From the NCBI GenBank assembly GCA_965225955.1, contig CBDDBX010000019.1, positions 1 to 64,000 of the forward strand: DNA of 64,000 nt, written 5' to 3'. The translations under genes were made by a program, and so were the position numbers. This DNA comes from CBDDBX01 sp965225955 (GTDB taxonomy: Bacteria > Acidobacteriota > Aminicenantia > UBA2199). The notes under the pieces were generated by a model. That model did no database searches. It was not told where the DNA came from and saw nothing but the letters and a program-made list of their open reading frames with translations. Of this stretch, positions 34,001 to 42,203 are shown piece by piece (the stretch's first letter is position 1; each line of letters starts with the position of its first letter).

Positions 34001-35125
34001 ATGAAAAAAATAGGCCTGATTATCAATCCTGTTGCAGGTGTTGGGGGATCGGCCGGCTTAAAAGGCTCAGATGGAGAGCATATTGTCAAAGAGGCTCTCC
34101 GCAGAGGAGCTGTACCTGCAGCCGAATCTAAAGGCTGCAGAGCACTTGAGAAGCTGTTACCTCTCCGTAACAGCTTCAGATTAATTACTGTTGCCGGCAG
34201 AATGGGGGAAGATGCTGCTCATAAAAGTGGTTTTCAACCTGAAGTTCTGCCTGTAAAAATCTCTGATACAACATCTTCTGATGATAGTGTTAGTGCTGCA
34301 GCCTGTATGGATGGAATGGGAGTGGATCTCATCCTATTTGCCGGAGGCGATGGAACTGCAAGGGATATCTGTTCTGCAGTAGGAGAAAGGGTGCCTGTTC
34401 TGGGAATTCCTGCAGGAGTGAAAATCCATTCTGCAGTATTTGCAGTAAGTCCGCCGGCTGCGGGAGAAATTGCTGCTTCATTTGCTGTAGGTGAAATAAA
34501 AAGAACCAGAAGCGCTGAAGTAATGGATATTAATGAGGAAGAGTATCGACAGGAGAGACTTGGAGCACGGCTGTGGGGTTATATGAAAATTCCCGATTCC
34601 CGGAGATTGCTTCAGGGGCTTAAAGCTGGCAGCAGTGTGGCAGAATCTGTTGTACAGGAAGGTATTGCGGAGTATTTTATCCGAAAAAAAATGCAGAATG
34701 ATGTTGCCTATCTTATAGGAGCAGGAACAACATGTCGTCCGCTTCCTGAAAAGATGGGACATAAAGGTTCTCTCCTCGGAGTTGATCTTATAGAGAATGG
34801 AGAACTCCTGGGAAAAGACCTTTCTGAAAAAGAAATTCTGCAGCTTGGAGCTCAGAAGAAGCTGCATCTGATTCTTACTCCTGTTGGAGGACAGGGATTT
34901 CTTCTGGGAAGAGGAAATCAGCAGATCTCAGCAGAAGTTCTCAGAATGGTTGATAAGAGTTGTATTACTATATTTGCTACTAAAGATAAACTATGCAATC
35001 TCAGAGGAGCACCTCTTCTGATAGATACAGGTAACCGGGAAATGAATAAGCTCATGAGCGGTTATTACAGAGTTATTACAGGATTTGGAGAGGAGTCAGT
35101 TTATAAAGTAGTTGAGGCAATCTGA
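34001..35125 (+). CDS. ATP-NAD kinase-like protein (COG3199 type)
   Basis: 374 residues. Starts IGLINPVAGVGGSAGLKGSDG and has FAGGDGTARDICS, the GGDGT nucleotide-binding motif of NAD/diacylglycerol kinases, then VLGIPAGVKIHSAVFAV. Length and order match the COG3199 group of predicted polyphosphate- or ATP-dependent NAD kinases, not the short housekeeping NadK. It could supply NADP for the reductases encoded in the operon; this is inference. 15 bp after subunit 2. Confidence 0.75.
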   Translation: MKKIGLIINPVAGVGGSAGLKGSDGEHIVKEALRRGAVPAAESKGCRALEKLLPLRNSFRLITVAGRMGEDAAHKSGFQPEVLPVKISDTTSSDDSVSAAACMDGMGVDLILFAGGDGTARDICSAVGERVPVLGIPAGVKIHSAVFAVSPPAAGEIAASFAVGEIKRTRSAEVMDINEEEYRQERLGARLWGYMKIPDSRRLLQGLKAGSSVAESVVQEGIAEYFIRKKMQNDVAYLIGAGTTCRPLPEKMGHKGSLLGVDLIENGELLGKDLSEKEILQLGAQKKLHLILTPVGGQGFLLGRGNQQISAEVLRMVDKSCITIFATKDKLCNLRGAPLLIDTGNREMNKLMSGYYRVITGFGEESVYKVVEAI

Positions 35126-35163
35126 TAATAATTTTTATTCTATATACACAAACCGGAGGTATT

Positions 35164-36441
35164 ATGGTTAGAACGAAATTTGCTTTTGTATTGATATTCC
35201 TGCTTGCAGGAGTTCTGTTTTTTACCGGATGCAGACAGGAAACTCTGCAGGAGAAACTGGAAAAAATTCCAGGAGTGAAGCTTACAAAAAAAGAGGCAAA
35301 AGCTCCTTTTAAAGAGTTCTTTGAGATTTTCCTTACTCAGCCTCTGGATCACAGCAACCCTTCAGCCGGCACTTTTCAGCAGAGAATAACTGTAGGGCAT
35401 GTTGACCCTGCAAAACCGGTAGTAATAATTACTGAAGGTTATGGAATGGGTAAAAACTACACAAGAGAACTGGCTGAGATTCTTAACTGTAATCAGATAA
35501 GAGTTGAACACCGTTACTTTGGAAAATCGAAACCTGAGAAAACAGAGTGGAAGTATCTTAATACCGCTCAGGCAACAGCTGATTATCATGAAGTCAAAAC
35601 CCTCTTCAGCACAATATATACTGGTAAATGGATCAGTACAGGCTGGAGTAAAGGGGGACAGACCTCTCTTATATATCGTAAAAACTATCCCAAAGACGTA
35701 GCTTTAACTGTAGCATACGATGCACCTCTCAATTTTGAACTTGAAGACAAGAGAATTGACGCCTTTTTTGATACAGTTGGAGATCAGGAAACAAGAGATG
35801 AACTGAGAGCTTTCCAGAAGAGAGTACTTGAGAAAAAGCCTGAAATGATAAAGCTCTTTGAAGAGGTTGCAAAAAAGCGTAAACTTACATACTCAATCGG
35901 TTATGAAAAAGGTCTGGAGTATACAGTACTTGAGTATCCTTTCTCTTTCTGGCAGTATTTCTATATGACTAAAAAGGATATTCCCGGTGCGGATGCAACT
36001 GCTGAAGAGATGTTCAAACATCTTGCAAAAGTATCTTCTATCGGTGCCTGGTCAGACAGAGCAAAAAATTCTGTTTCAATGTATCAGTTTGCAACAGAGT
36101 TTGGTTATTATGGTCATGTAAAGGAACATCTTAAAGATATGCTCAGTTCAGATGAGTATGCAAATCATGCATATGCACCTGAAGTTGAAGGCCTTAAGTT
36201 TGACCCGACTCTTATGATTGAGCTGGATAAGTGGCTTAAGAATGGTAAGAATATTCTCTGCATCTACGGTGGTCAGGATCCATGGTCCGGTACAAGAGTT
36301 GATGTTAAAGATAAACCAGGACTTATGAGAGCTGTAAGGGAAGCTGGTAACCATTTTACTTTTATAAATAATTTTGAAGGTAAAGAGAAAGAGAAGATCA
36401 TGAACTATATTAATGCCGCTCTGAAAGGAGGAGAAAAATAG
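35164..36441 (+). CDS. Prolyl tri/tetrapeptidyl aminopeptidase-like lipoprotein (S37/S28-like)
   Basis: 425 residues, starting with a lipoprotein signal (FVLIFLLAGVLFFTGC). The mature part has EIFLTQPLDHSNP, VEHRYFGKSKP and the nucleophile S162 in GWSKGGQTS, with DPWSG and GNHFTF probably giving the acid and His. This matches the PS-10/S37 family of secreted Streptomyces peptidases that release Xaa-Xaa-Pro units, related to S28. Anchored on the periplasmic side, it would cut Gly-X-Pro tripeptides. The last base of its stop is the first base of the next start. Confidence 0.8.
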   Translation: MVRTKFAFVLIFLLAGVLFFTGCRQETLQEKLEKIPGVKLTKKEAKAPFKEFFEIFLTQPLDHSNPSAGTFQQRITVGHVDPAKPVVIITEGYGMGKNYTRELAEILNCNQIRVEHRYFGKSKPEKTEWKYLNTAQATADYHEVKTLFSTIYTGKWISTGWSKGGQTSLIYRKNYPKDVALTVAYDAPLNFELEDKRIDAFFDTVGDQETRDELRAFQKRVLEKKPEMIKLFEEVAKKRKLTYSIGYEKGLEYTVLEYPFSFWQYFYMTKKDIPGADATAEEMFKHLAKVSSIGAWSDRAKNSVSMYQFATEFGYYGHVKEHLKDMLSSDEYANHAYAPEVEGLKFDPTLMIELDKWLKNGKNILCIYGGQDPWSGTRVDVKDKPGLMRAVREAGNHFTFINNFEGKEKEKIMNYINAALKGGEK

Positions 36442-38073
36442 TGAAAACCAGAATTCTTATCTTTTTTTCTGATATCTCTCTTTCTGAGAGTATCAGTTGC
36501 AGGCTGTACTGTAATTGTAGTTGGAAAAAAAGCTTCTGCAGATGGCTCAGTGATTACTTCACATACAGATTGCGCTCCTGAATGCAGAGTACATGTTGTT
36601 AAAGGAAGAAAATTCAGGAAGGGTGCTATGGCACCTGTATACTGGGGGCTTCAGGATGTAGAAAAACCTCTTCATAAGTATGGGGAAAAAATAGGTGAAA
36701 TTCCTCAGGTAGAGAGAACCTACACATATTTCCATTCCGGCTATTCACAGATGAACGAACATCAGCTGGCTATTGGGGAAAGTACTACCAGTCAGAGAAA
36801 AGAGCTCCATGTAGATCGTAAGAAAGGAAAACAGATAATAACCATTGAGCAGGCTATGGTGTTTGCTCTTCAGAGATGTAAAAAAGCTGAAGATGCAGTA
36901 ACATTAATTGCAGGACTGGTTGAGAAGTATGGATTTCTTCCTTCCTGTTATCAGGGATCAGAAACTCTCTGTATAGCAGACCCCAATGAAGCCTGGATTT
37001 TTGAGGTGTGCAGTGTTGGTGAAGAGTGGACTCCTGAAAGTGGAAAACCCGGAGCCTTATGGGTTGCTCAGAGAGTGCCTGATGATCATGTACTTGTAGT
37101 TCCCAACTGGAGTATCATTAAAGAGATTGATGAAGCTGATAAGAAGAATTTCAGATATTCATCAAATTATAAAACATTTGCTATTGAAAAGGGATGGTAT
37201 AAACCTGAAAACGGTAAACCATTTGTGTGGCAGGATGTATATTCACCAATGCCAAGAGAGTGGGCTACATCAAGATTCTGGTTGTTCTATTCAAAATTTG
37301 CAAAGCATCTTAAGGGAATACCTCCAAGAGACCTGTCAAATCCTTACAAAGGGTATGATTCTTACCACCAGTATGTTGAACCCCTTTCAACCTATCCTGT
37401 TTCAGCAAAACCTGATAAGAAGCTATCTGTTCAGGATGTAATTGCTTTTCAGAGAGAAGTTTTTAAAGGAACAATCTACGATATGACTGCAGATAAGGAC
37501 TGGCTGATTCCCGGTAAAGATGGTAAATTGAAAAAGAGTCCTCTTACAACACCTTTTCCTACTAAAGACATGAGAGAATTACTGGATATTACTCACAGAA
37601 GAAATGTCTCCAGAGGAGGTTACGGTATGGTGGCCCAGTTAAGAAGCTGGCTTCCTGATGCTATTGGAGGAGTTTACTGGTTCTTTGTAGATAATCAGTA
37701 TACCAGCACATATGTTCCTATCTATGCAGGTGTTCAGGAAATTTCACCACTCTACAAAAACTATAACCCGAAGGCTTACAGCCCTAAATCAGCAAGATGG
37801 GCGGTGGATTTTGTAGATAATCTCCTCTATCTCAGATGGCAACATGCATATAAAGATCTTCTGGAGGTAAGAACTCCTGTAGAAGAAGGATTCTTTAAAG
37901 AGCAGAAAGATATAGATGCCAAAGCATCAGCTCTATATAAGAAAAGTCCTAAAAAAGCTAAAAAATTCCTTACAGATTATACACGCAGACAGATGGAAAA
38001 AGTTGTTGAAATGTATAATAAACTCAGAGACAGGTTAATTACTAAATATACAAATAATAATCTGGGTTCTTAA
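36441..38073 (+). CDS. C69 family dipeptidase with frameshift in the signal peptide
   Basis: The C69 domain starts at CTVIVVGKKASADGS, Cys being the N-terminal nucleophile after processing, and continues with SHTDCAPECRVH to about 540 residues in total. GTG 36441 (behind GGAGGAG) begins VKTRILIFF; the rest of the leader (LISLFLRVSVAGC) is one frame away. Removing one T from the T7 run at 36462-36468 joins them into a normal signal peptide. As written only an internal start (GTG 36550) would be usable, and that lacks the catalytic Cys. The family hydrolyses dipeptides; here it would finish peptide breakdown. Last gene of the operon. Confidence 0.8.
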
Positions 38074-38083
38074 AAACCAAAAT

Positions 38084-38116
38084 AGCGGTGGTTAAGCCAC
38101 CGCTCCCCTCCTTTTT
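38084..38116 (+). terminator. Terminator of the hydroxyproline operon
   Basis: AGCGGTGG (38084-38091) pairs with CCACCGCT (38097-38104), 5-nt loop, with T6 from 38112 a few bases on. Confidence 0.75.
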
Positions 38117-38578
38117 TAATGTTATTTAATTGTTATTTATAAATTTTATACTCATAATTTCTACAATCTTACCTCTTTTTTACTCTTCTCCATTTAAATC
38201 CCAATGTAATTATATAATGATTTAATTGTGTAAAATTTATGTTTCAGATATATCAGAGCGAAAAATTCAGGTGATTCCTGGTTTAGCAAGTTATATCAGG
38301 TGATTCAGAATAGGTTGTTTAAAAAAAAACTATATTTGTGGGTATTTTTTTATGTATACCTTATGAACATAATTGATGACTGGATTGTCTAAATGTACCA
38401 GAGTGTTTCGGGTAAAAATAAAAAAAATGTTGACGTCTGCATATTTTAAAAACATTCTGATTAAGGTTTTGTTTTTAATAAATGAGTATTTTGAATGGTT
38501 TCGACAAAAGGGTTAGGAGCTGGTGCATTATCCTTTTTAATGTTGAAATAAACAATTGCTTTGAATGGAGGAGGAGTT
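38117..38578 (+). promoter_or_regulatory. Upstream region of the chemotaxis operon
   Basis: About 460 bp without a gene. A possible promoter is TTGTGT (38226-38231), 17-bp spacer, TATATC (38249-38254) inside CAGATATATCAG, the third occurrence of this -10/palindrome geometry. Two direct copies of CAGGTGATTC follow at about 38270 and 38297. The distance to the start codon (~320 bp) is long, so another promoter may exist in the AT-rich stretch. Confidence 0.4.
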
Positions 38579-40930
38579 ATGCTTGACAGATACAAGGATC
38601 TTAAGTTGGGGAAGAAGCTGGGAACAGGATTCGGGGTGCTGATTCTGTTATCAGTTATTATTGTCTATGTTGGATATACAGGTATTCATGGAGTCAATGA
38701 CAGGGTTGAGAAAGGGGATGATGTAAACAGAATTGTTAAAATGATGCTGGAAACAAGAGGCATTGAGAAAAACTACGTTATCAGAAAAAACTCACGATAT
38801 GTTTCACAACTCAACGACAGCATTAAGAAACTTCAGGATCAGGCTATGGAAACCCGGAAGAAATTCTCCGATGATTACAATAAAAAGGAGATGGATAAGG
38901 TCGTTGAAGCCACTAATAAGTACAAACAGGCTTTCAGCGAATATGTTGACGTGGAAGAGAGTAAAAAACAGGTGATGGAGAAGATGAGAGCTTCTGCAAA
39001 AGATGCTCTGACTGAAGCCGAAGCTATAAGGGCAGATCAGAAATCCCAGCTTGATGAAATAAGAAAAAAATCGAATGCTTCTTCTACAAAAATTGATGAT
39101 AAGCTGAGTAAAGCTGATGATGCAAACAGAATAATCAAGCTCTTCATTGATGCCAGGAAAAATGAAAAAGAGATAATCATTTCAGGCGAAGAGGGGTTCA
39201 GGAATAAGTGGAAAACAGGTTTGGATAATACTCTCACTCTGGCAAAAGCTCTGACTTCCCGTTTTAAATTTCAGAAGAATATTGTTCAGGGAAATAAACT
39301 TATTGCAGCTTTAAGCAGTTATCAGAGATATGCCGGTGAATTCTATGAAAATATGGATAAACAGGAAAAAATTGATGAAAATATGGTTAAAGCGGCAAGA
39401 GATGCTCTTAATATATGTAATGAAACCAGAGTAGATCAGAAGCAGAAGCTTTCAGGGCAGATGATAAGTACTGACAGCAAGATGATTGGGGTAGGAATAT
39501 TTGCAATGGTACTTGGTATAGTATTTGCTCTGGCTATTACCAGACTTATAGCAAACCCTATAAGTCGTACAGCAGATTTTGCCAATAGTGTTTCGGAAGG
39601 AAAACTTGACGCAGTTCTTTCTATAGAGCAGAAGGATGAAGTTGGAATGCTGGCAATATCTCTGAATGATATGGTGGGGAAACTTAAGGATTCACTTCAG
39701 GAATCACAGAGAATGGTTAAGGTTGTTGAGAAACAGTCAGCATTTCAGATGGATGAAGTCAATCGTCTCATAGATAATCTTGATAAGATTGCGAGAGGTG
39801 ATCACAATGTAGAGTTGAGAATTGCTGAGTTTGATGAAGATACTCGGGAACTTCACGAAAACTTCAGTCGGATCAACAACAGTCTTACTGTTCTGATTGA
39901 TGCTATGAATATGATTTCTGAGAATGCAGGTAAGGTTTCCAGAGGGGATCTGAGAGTATCAATGTCCAGAAGATCAGATAAAGATGAGCTTATTGGATCT
40001 CTGAGTTCTATGGTGGATTCAATTAAGAATGTAGTTAAAGATGTTAAGAATGCTGCAGAAAATGTTGCCTCCGGCAGTGTACAGTTAAGCGGTTCAGCCC
40101 AATCACTATCTCAGGGAGCAACAGAGCAGGCTGCTTCAGCAGAAGAGATCTCATCATCAATGGAGGAGATGGGGGCAAATATACAGCAGAATACAGATAA
40201 CGCCCAGCAGACCGAAAAGATGGCTGTTCAGGCATCAAGTGATGCCAAAGCAAGTGGCGAAGCTGTCTCTACTGCTGTTACAGCAATGAAAGAGATTGCA
40301 GACAAAATCAGTATTATCCAGGAAATTGCAAGACAGACCAATCTTCTTGCTCTGAATGCAGCAATTGAAGCAGCCAGAGCCGGTGATGCGGGGAGAGGAT
40401 TTGCAGTTGTTGCTTCAGAAGTACGTAAGCTTGCAGAAAGGAGTCAGAATGCAGCTTCAGAAATTACAGATCTTGCTCAGAACACAGTTGAAACTGCAGA
40501 GCAGGCAGGAGATCGTCTGCTGAAACTTGTGCCTGATATTCAGAAAACAGCAGATCTGGTGCAGGAGATTACCGCTGCAAGTTCAGAGCAGAATTCAGGA
40601 GCTATGCAGATAAATAGTGCTATCCAGCAGTTTGACAAAGTAATACAGCAGAATGCCGGTTCATCTGAAGAGATGGCATCTACAGCTGAAGAGCTATCTT
40701 CACAGGCAGAATTCCTTAAGAACAGTATCGGTTTCTTTACCATAGATGAGAGAGAAACATATAGAGCTGTTGCAGCTCCTAAACCAGCTGTTAAGCACAA
40801 CCAGAAAGATGGTGAACCGGAAAAGATTAAACCTGCGGTAAAAAGTAATGGCTCAGGTGAACAGAGAGGAATTGCTCTGGAAATGGGGAGTGCCGGTGAC
40901 AGCTTCGATAACGATTTTGAGAGATTCTGA
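38579..40930 (+). CDS. Methyl-accepting chemotaxis protein 1
   Basis: 783 residues from ATG 38579 behind GGAGGAG. TM1 at ~15-35, a long helical periplasmic sensor with two similar halves (each with NRIVK/NRIIK and a run ending DQKSQL/DQKQKL), TM2 at ~300-325, a HAMP, a further HAMP-like stretch, then the signalling hairpin with the tip around residues 581-617 (QTNLLALNAAIEAARAG). The extreme C-terminus, after a flexible linker, is DFERF, which fits a CheR-docking pentapeptide. First gene of the chemotaxis operon. Ligand unknown. Confidence 0.9.
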   Translation: MLDRYKDLKLGKKLGTGFGVLILLSVIIVYVGYTGIHGVNDRVEKGDDVNRIVKMMLETRGIEKNYVIRKNSRYVSQLNDSIKKLQDQAMETRKKFSDDYNKKEMDKVVEATNKYKQAFSEYVDVEESKKQVMEKMRASAKDALTEAEAIRADQKSQLDEIRKKSNASSTKIDDKLSKADDANRIIKLFIDARKNEKEIIISGEEGFRNKWKTGLDNTLTLAKALTSRFKFQKNIVQGNKLIAALSSYQRYAGEFYENMDKQEKIDENMVKAARDALNICNETRVDQKQKLSGQMISTDSKMIGVGIFAMVLGIVFALAITRLIANPISRTADFANSVSEGKLDAVLSIEQKDEVGMLAISLNDMVGKLKDSLQESQRMVKVVEKQSAFQMDEVNRLIDNLDKIARGDHNVELRIAEFDEDTRELHENFSRINNSLTVLIDAMNMISENAGKVSRGDLRVSMSRRSDKDELIGSLSSMVDSIKNVVKDVKNAAENVASGSVQLSGSAQSLSQGATEQAASAEEISSSMEEMGANIQQNTDNAQQTEKMAVQASSDAKASGEAVSTAVTAMKEIADKISIIQEIARQTNLLALNAAIEAARAGDAGRGFAVVASEVRKLAERSQNAASEITDLAQNTVETAEQAGDRLLKLVPDIQKTADLVQEITAASSEQNSGAMQINSAIQQFDKVIQQNAGSSEEMASTAEELSSQAEFLKNSIGFFTIDERETYRAVAAPKPAVKHNQKDGEPEKIKPAVKSNGSGEQRGIALEMGSAGDSFDNDFERF

Positions 40931-40944
40931 TTCAGGTGAAGTGG

Positions 40945-41472
40945 ATGGAAGATAATAATAAAAACAGTGATGCATACGAGTCAGGTCAGTTCCTGACTTT
41001 TAAACTGGGTAATGAAGTGTATGGGGTTGATATAAAAAAGGTAAGAGAAGTTCTGGAATATACTAAAGTTACAAAAGTGCCCAGAACACCGGATTTTATG
41101 AAAGGGGTTATTAATTTGAGAGGTGGAGTTGTTCCGGTTGTGGATCTGCGCCTCAAATTCGGGATGGAAGAGAAAGAGAAAACTGTTAACACGTGTATCA
41201 TAATCGTTGAAGTTAACGTAGAGAGCGAAGAGATTTTACTTGGAGCGATTGCCGACTCTGTACGTGAGGTCGTAGATCTTGGAAGCGAGCAGATGGAGGA
41301 TACACCATCAATTGGTATGAGTATACGAGTGGATTTTATCAAATGCATGGGAAAACTTGAGGGTGAATTCTGCATGATTCTTGATATCGATAGAATTTTT
41401 TCTGCCGGAGAGATGGACATGATTCGCCAGAACAGTGAAGCAGATGGTGCTGAGACAGAAGAAAACAACTGA
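40945..41472 (+). CDS. cheW: CheW coupling protein 1
   Basis: 175 residues from ATG 40945, chosen over GTG 40936 because AGGTGA is properly spaced. CheW fold: FLTFKLGNEVYGVDIKKVREVLE, FMKGVINLRGGVVPVVDLR, GAIADSVREVVDL. It links MCP1 to CheA. The partner CheW2 (44603) has a near-identical core, so each MCP gene is followed by its own cheW. Ends in an acidic tail. Confidence 0.93.
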   Translation: MEDNNKNSDAYESGQFLTFKLGNEVYGVDIKKVREVLEYTKVTKVPRTPDFMKGVINLRGGVVPVVDLRLKFGMEEKEKTVNTCIIIVEVNVESEEILLGAIADSVREVVDLGSEQMEDTPSIGMSIRVDFIKCMGKLEGEFCMILDIDRIFSAGEMDMIRQNSEADGAETEENN

Positions 41473-41483
41473 TTGTAAGTTAA

Positions 41484-41503
41484 AGGCCGGTAATAACCGG
41501 CCT
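41484..41503 (+). terminator. Hairpin after CheW1
   Basis: AGGCCGGT (41484-41491) and ACCGGCCT (41496-41503), 4-nt loop, no T-run. Probably a stability element or remnant terminator within the operon. Confidence 0.4.
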
Positions 41504-41585
41504 GAGCAGTATCTGCAGATTAAACAAAGTCTGATTAAAGATCAGAGGGAGGCTTAAGACCGCTGTTGCTGTCAGGAGGTAAATC

Positions 41586-42152
41586 GTGAACTGGAAAGAT
41601 CTTAAGTTATCCTGGAAGTTACTTTCAGGCTTTGGAATGGTGACTCTTATAATGGTTGTAATTAGTTTCCGGGAAGTTAACGGGGTAGGCGATATTGTTC
41701 ATAATGCAGGTTCGGTAATTACTGGTAATGAGATAAAAGGAAAGATGGTTCAGAAAGAGGTGGATCATCTTAACCGGGTTGCTGAACTGACCAGGTTTAT
41801 AAGTAACGATGGTAGGGGAACATTGAGTGTTGAGACTGATTACCATCCTTGTGGTTCTGGTAAGTGGTATTTTGGAGAAAGCAGAAAGAGAGCGGAGGGA
41901 TTGTTTCCCGGTCTGATATCTATATTTCCAAAAATAGAAAACCCGCCTTATAACCCTCACAATTCAGCAAAAACTATAAAAAAACTTATAAATGATGCCA
42001 ATGGTGATGTTGCAGGTGTAGAGAAAGCAAAGGTGGCTTTTCGTGAAAAATCCCTGCCGGCTCTTAATGCTGCAATTGGAGTTGCAATAGCTGGAGATGC
42101 AGGAAGAGGGTCAAAAGGGACCATACCTCTGAATTCAGGGACAAAATGGTGA
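41586..42152 (+). pseudogene. Truncated MCP remnant with CZB-like sensor
   Basis: 188 residues. It begins like a full receptor (TM1 at ~10-30) and has a sensor segment with His/Cys pattern HLNRVAELTRF and DYHPCGSGKWYFGESRKRAEGLFP, as in chemoreceptors with CZB-like input domains. After REKSLPAL it jumps directly to ALNAAIGVAIAGDAGRG, a fragment of the hairpin tip, and ends after 20 unrelated residues. TM2, HAMP and most of the signalling domain are missing, so it cannot signal as a normal MCP. It looks like an internal deletion joining two short ALNAA-like stretches. Confidence 0.75.
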
Positions 42153-42203
42153 GAAAAGCAGAAGCAGGCAGTTGAAGTAAAACCGGATATTAGCGAGGTT
42201 AAC

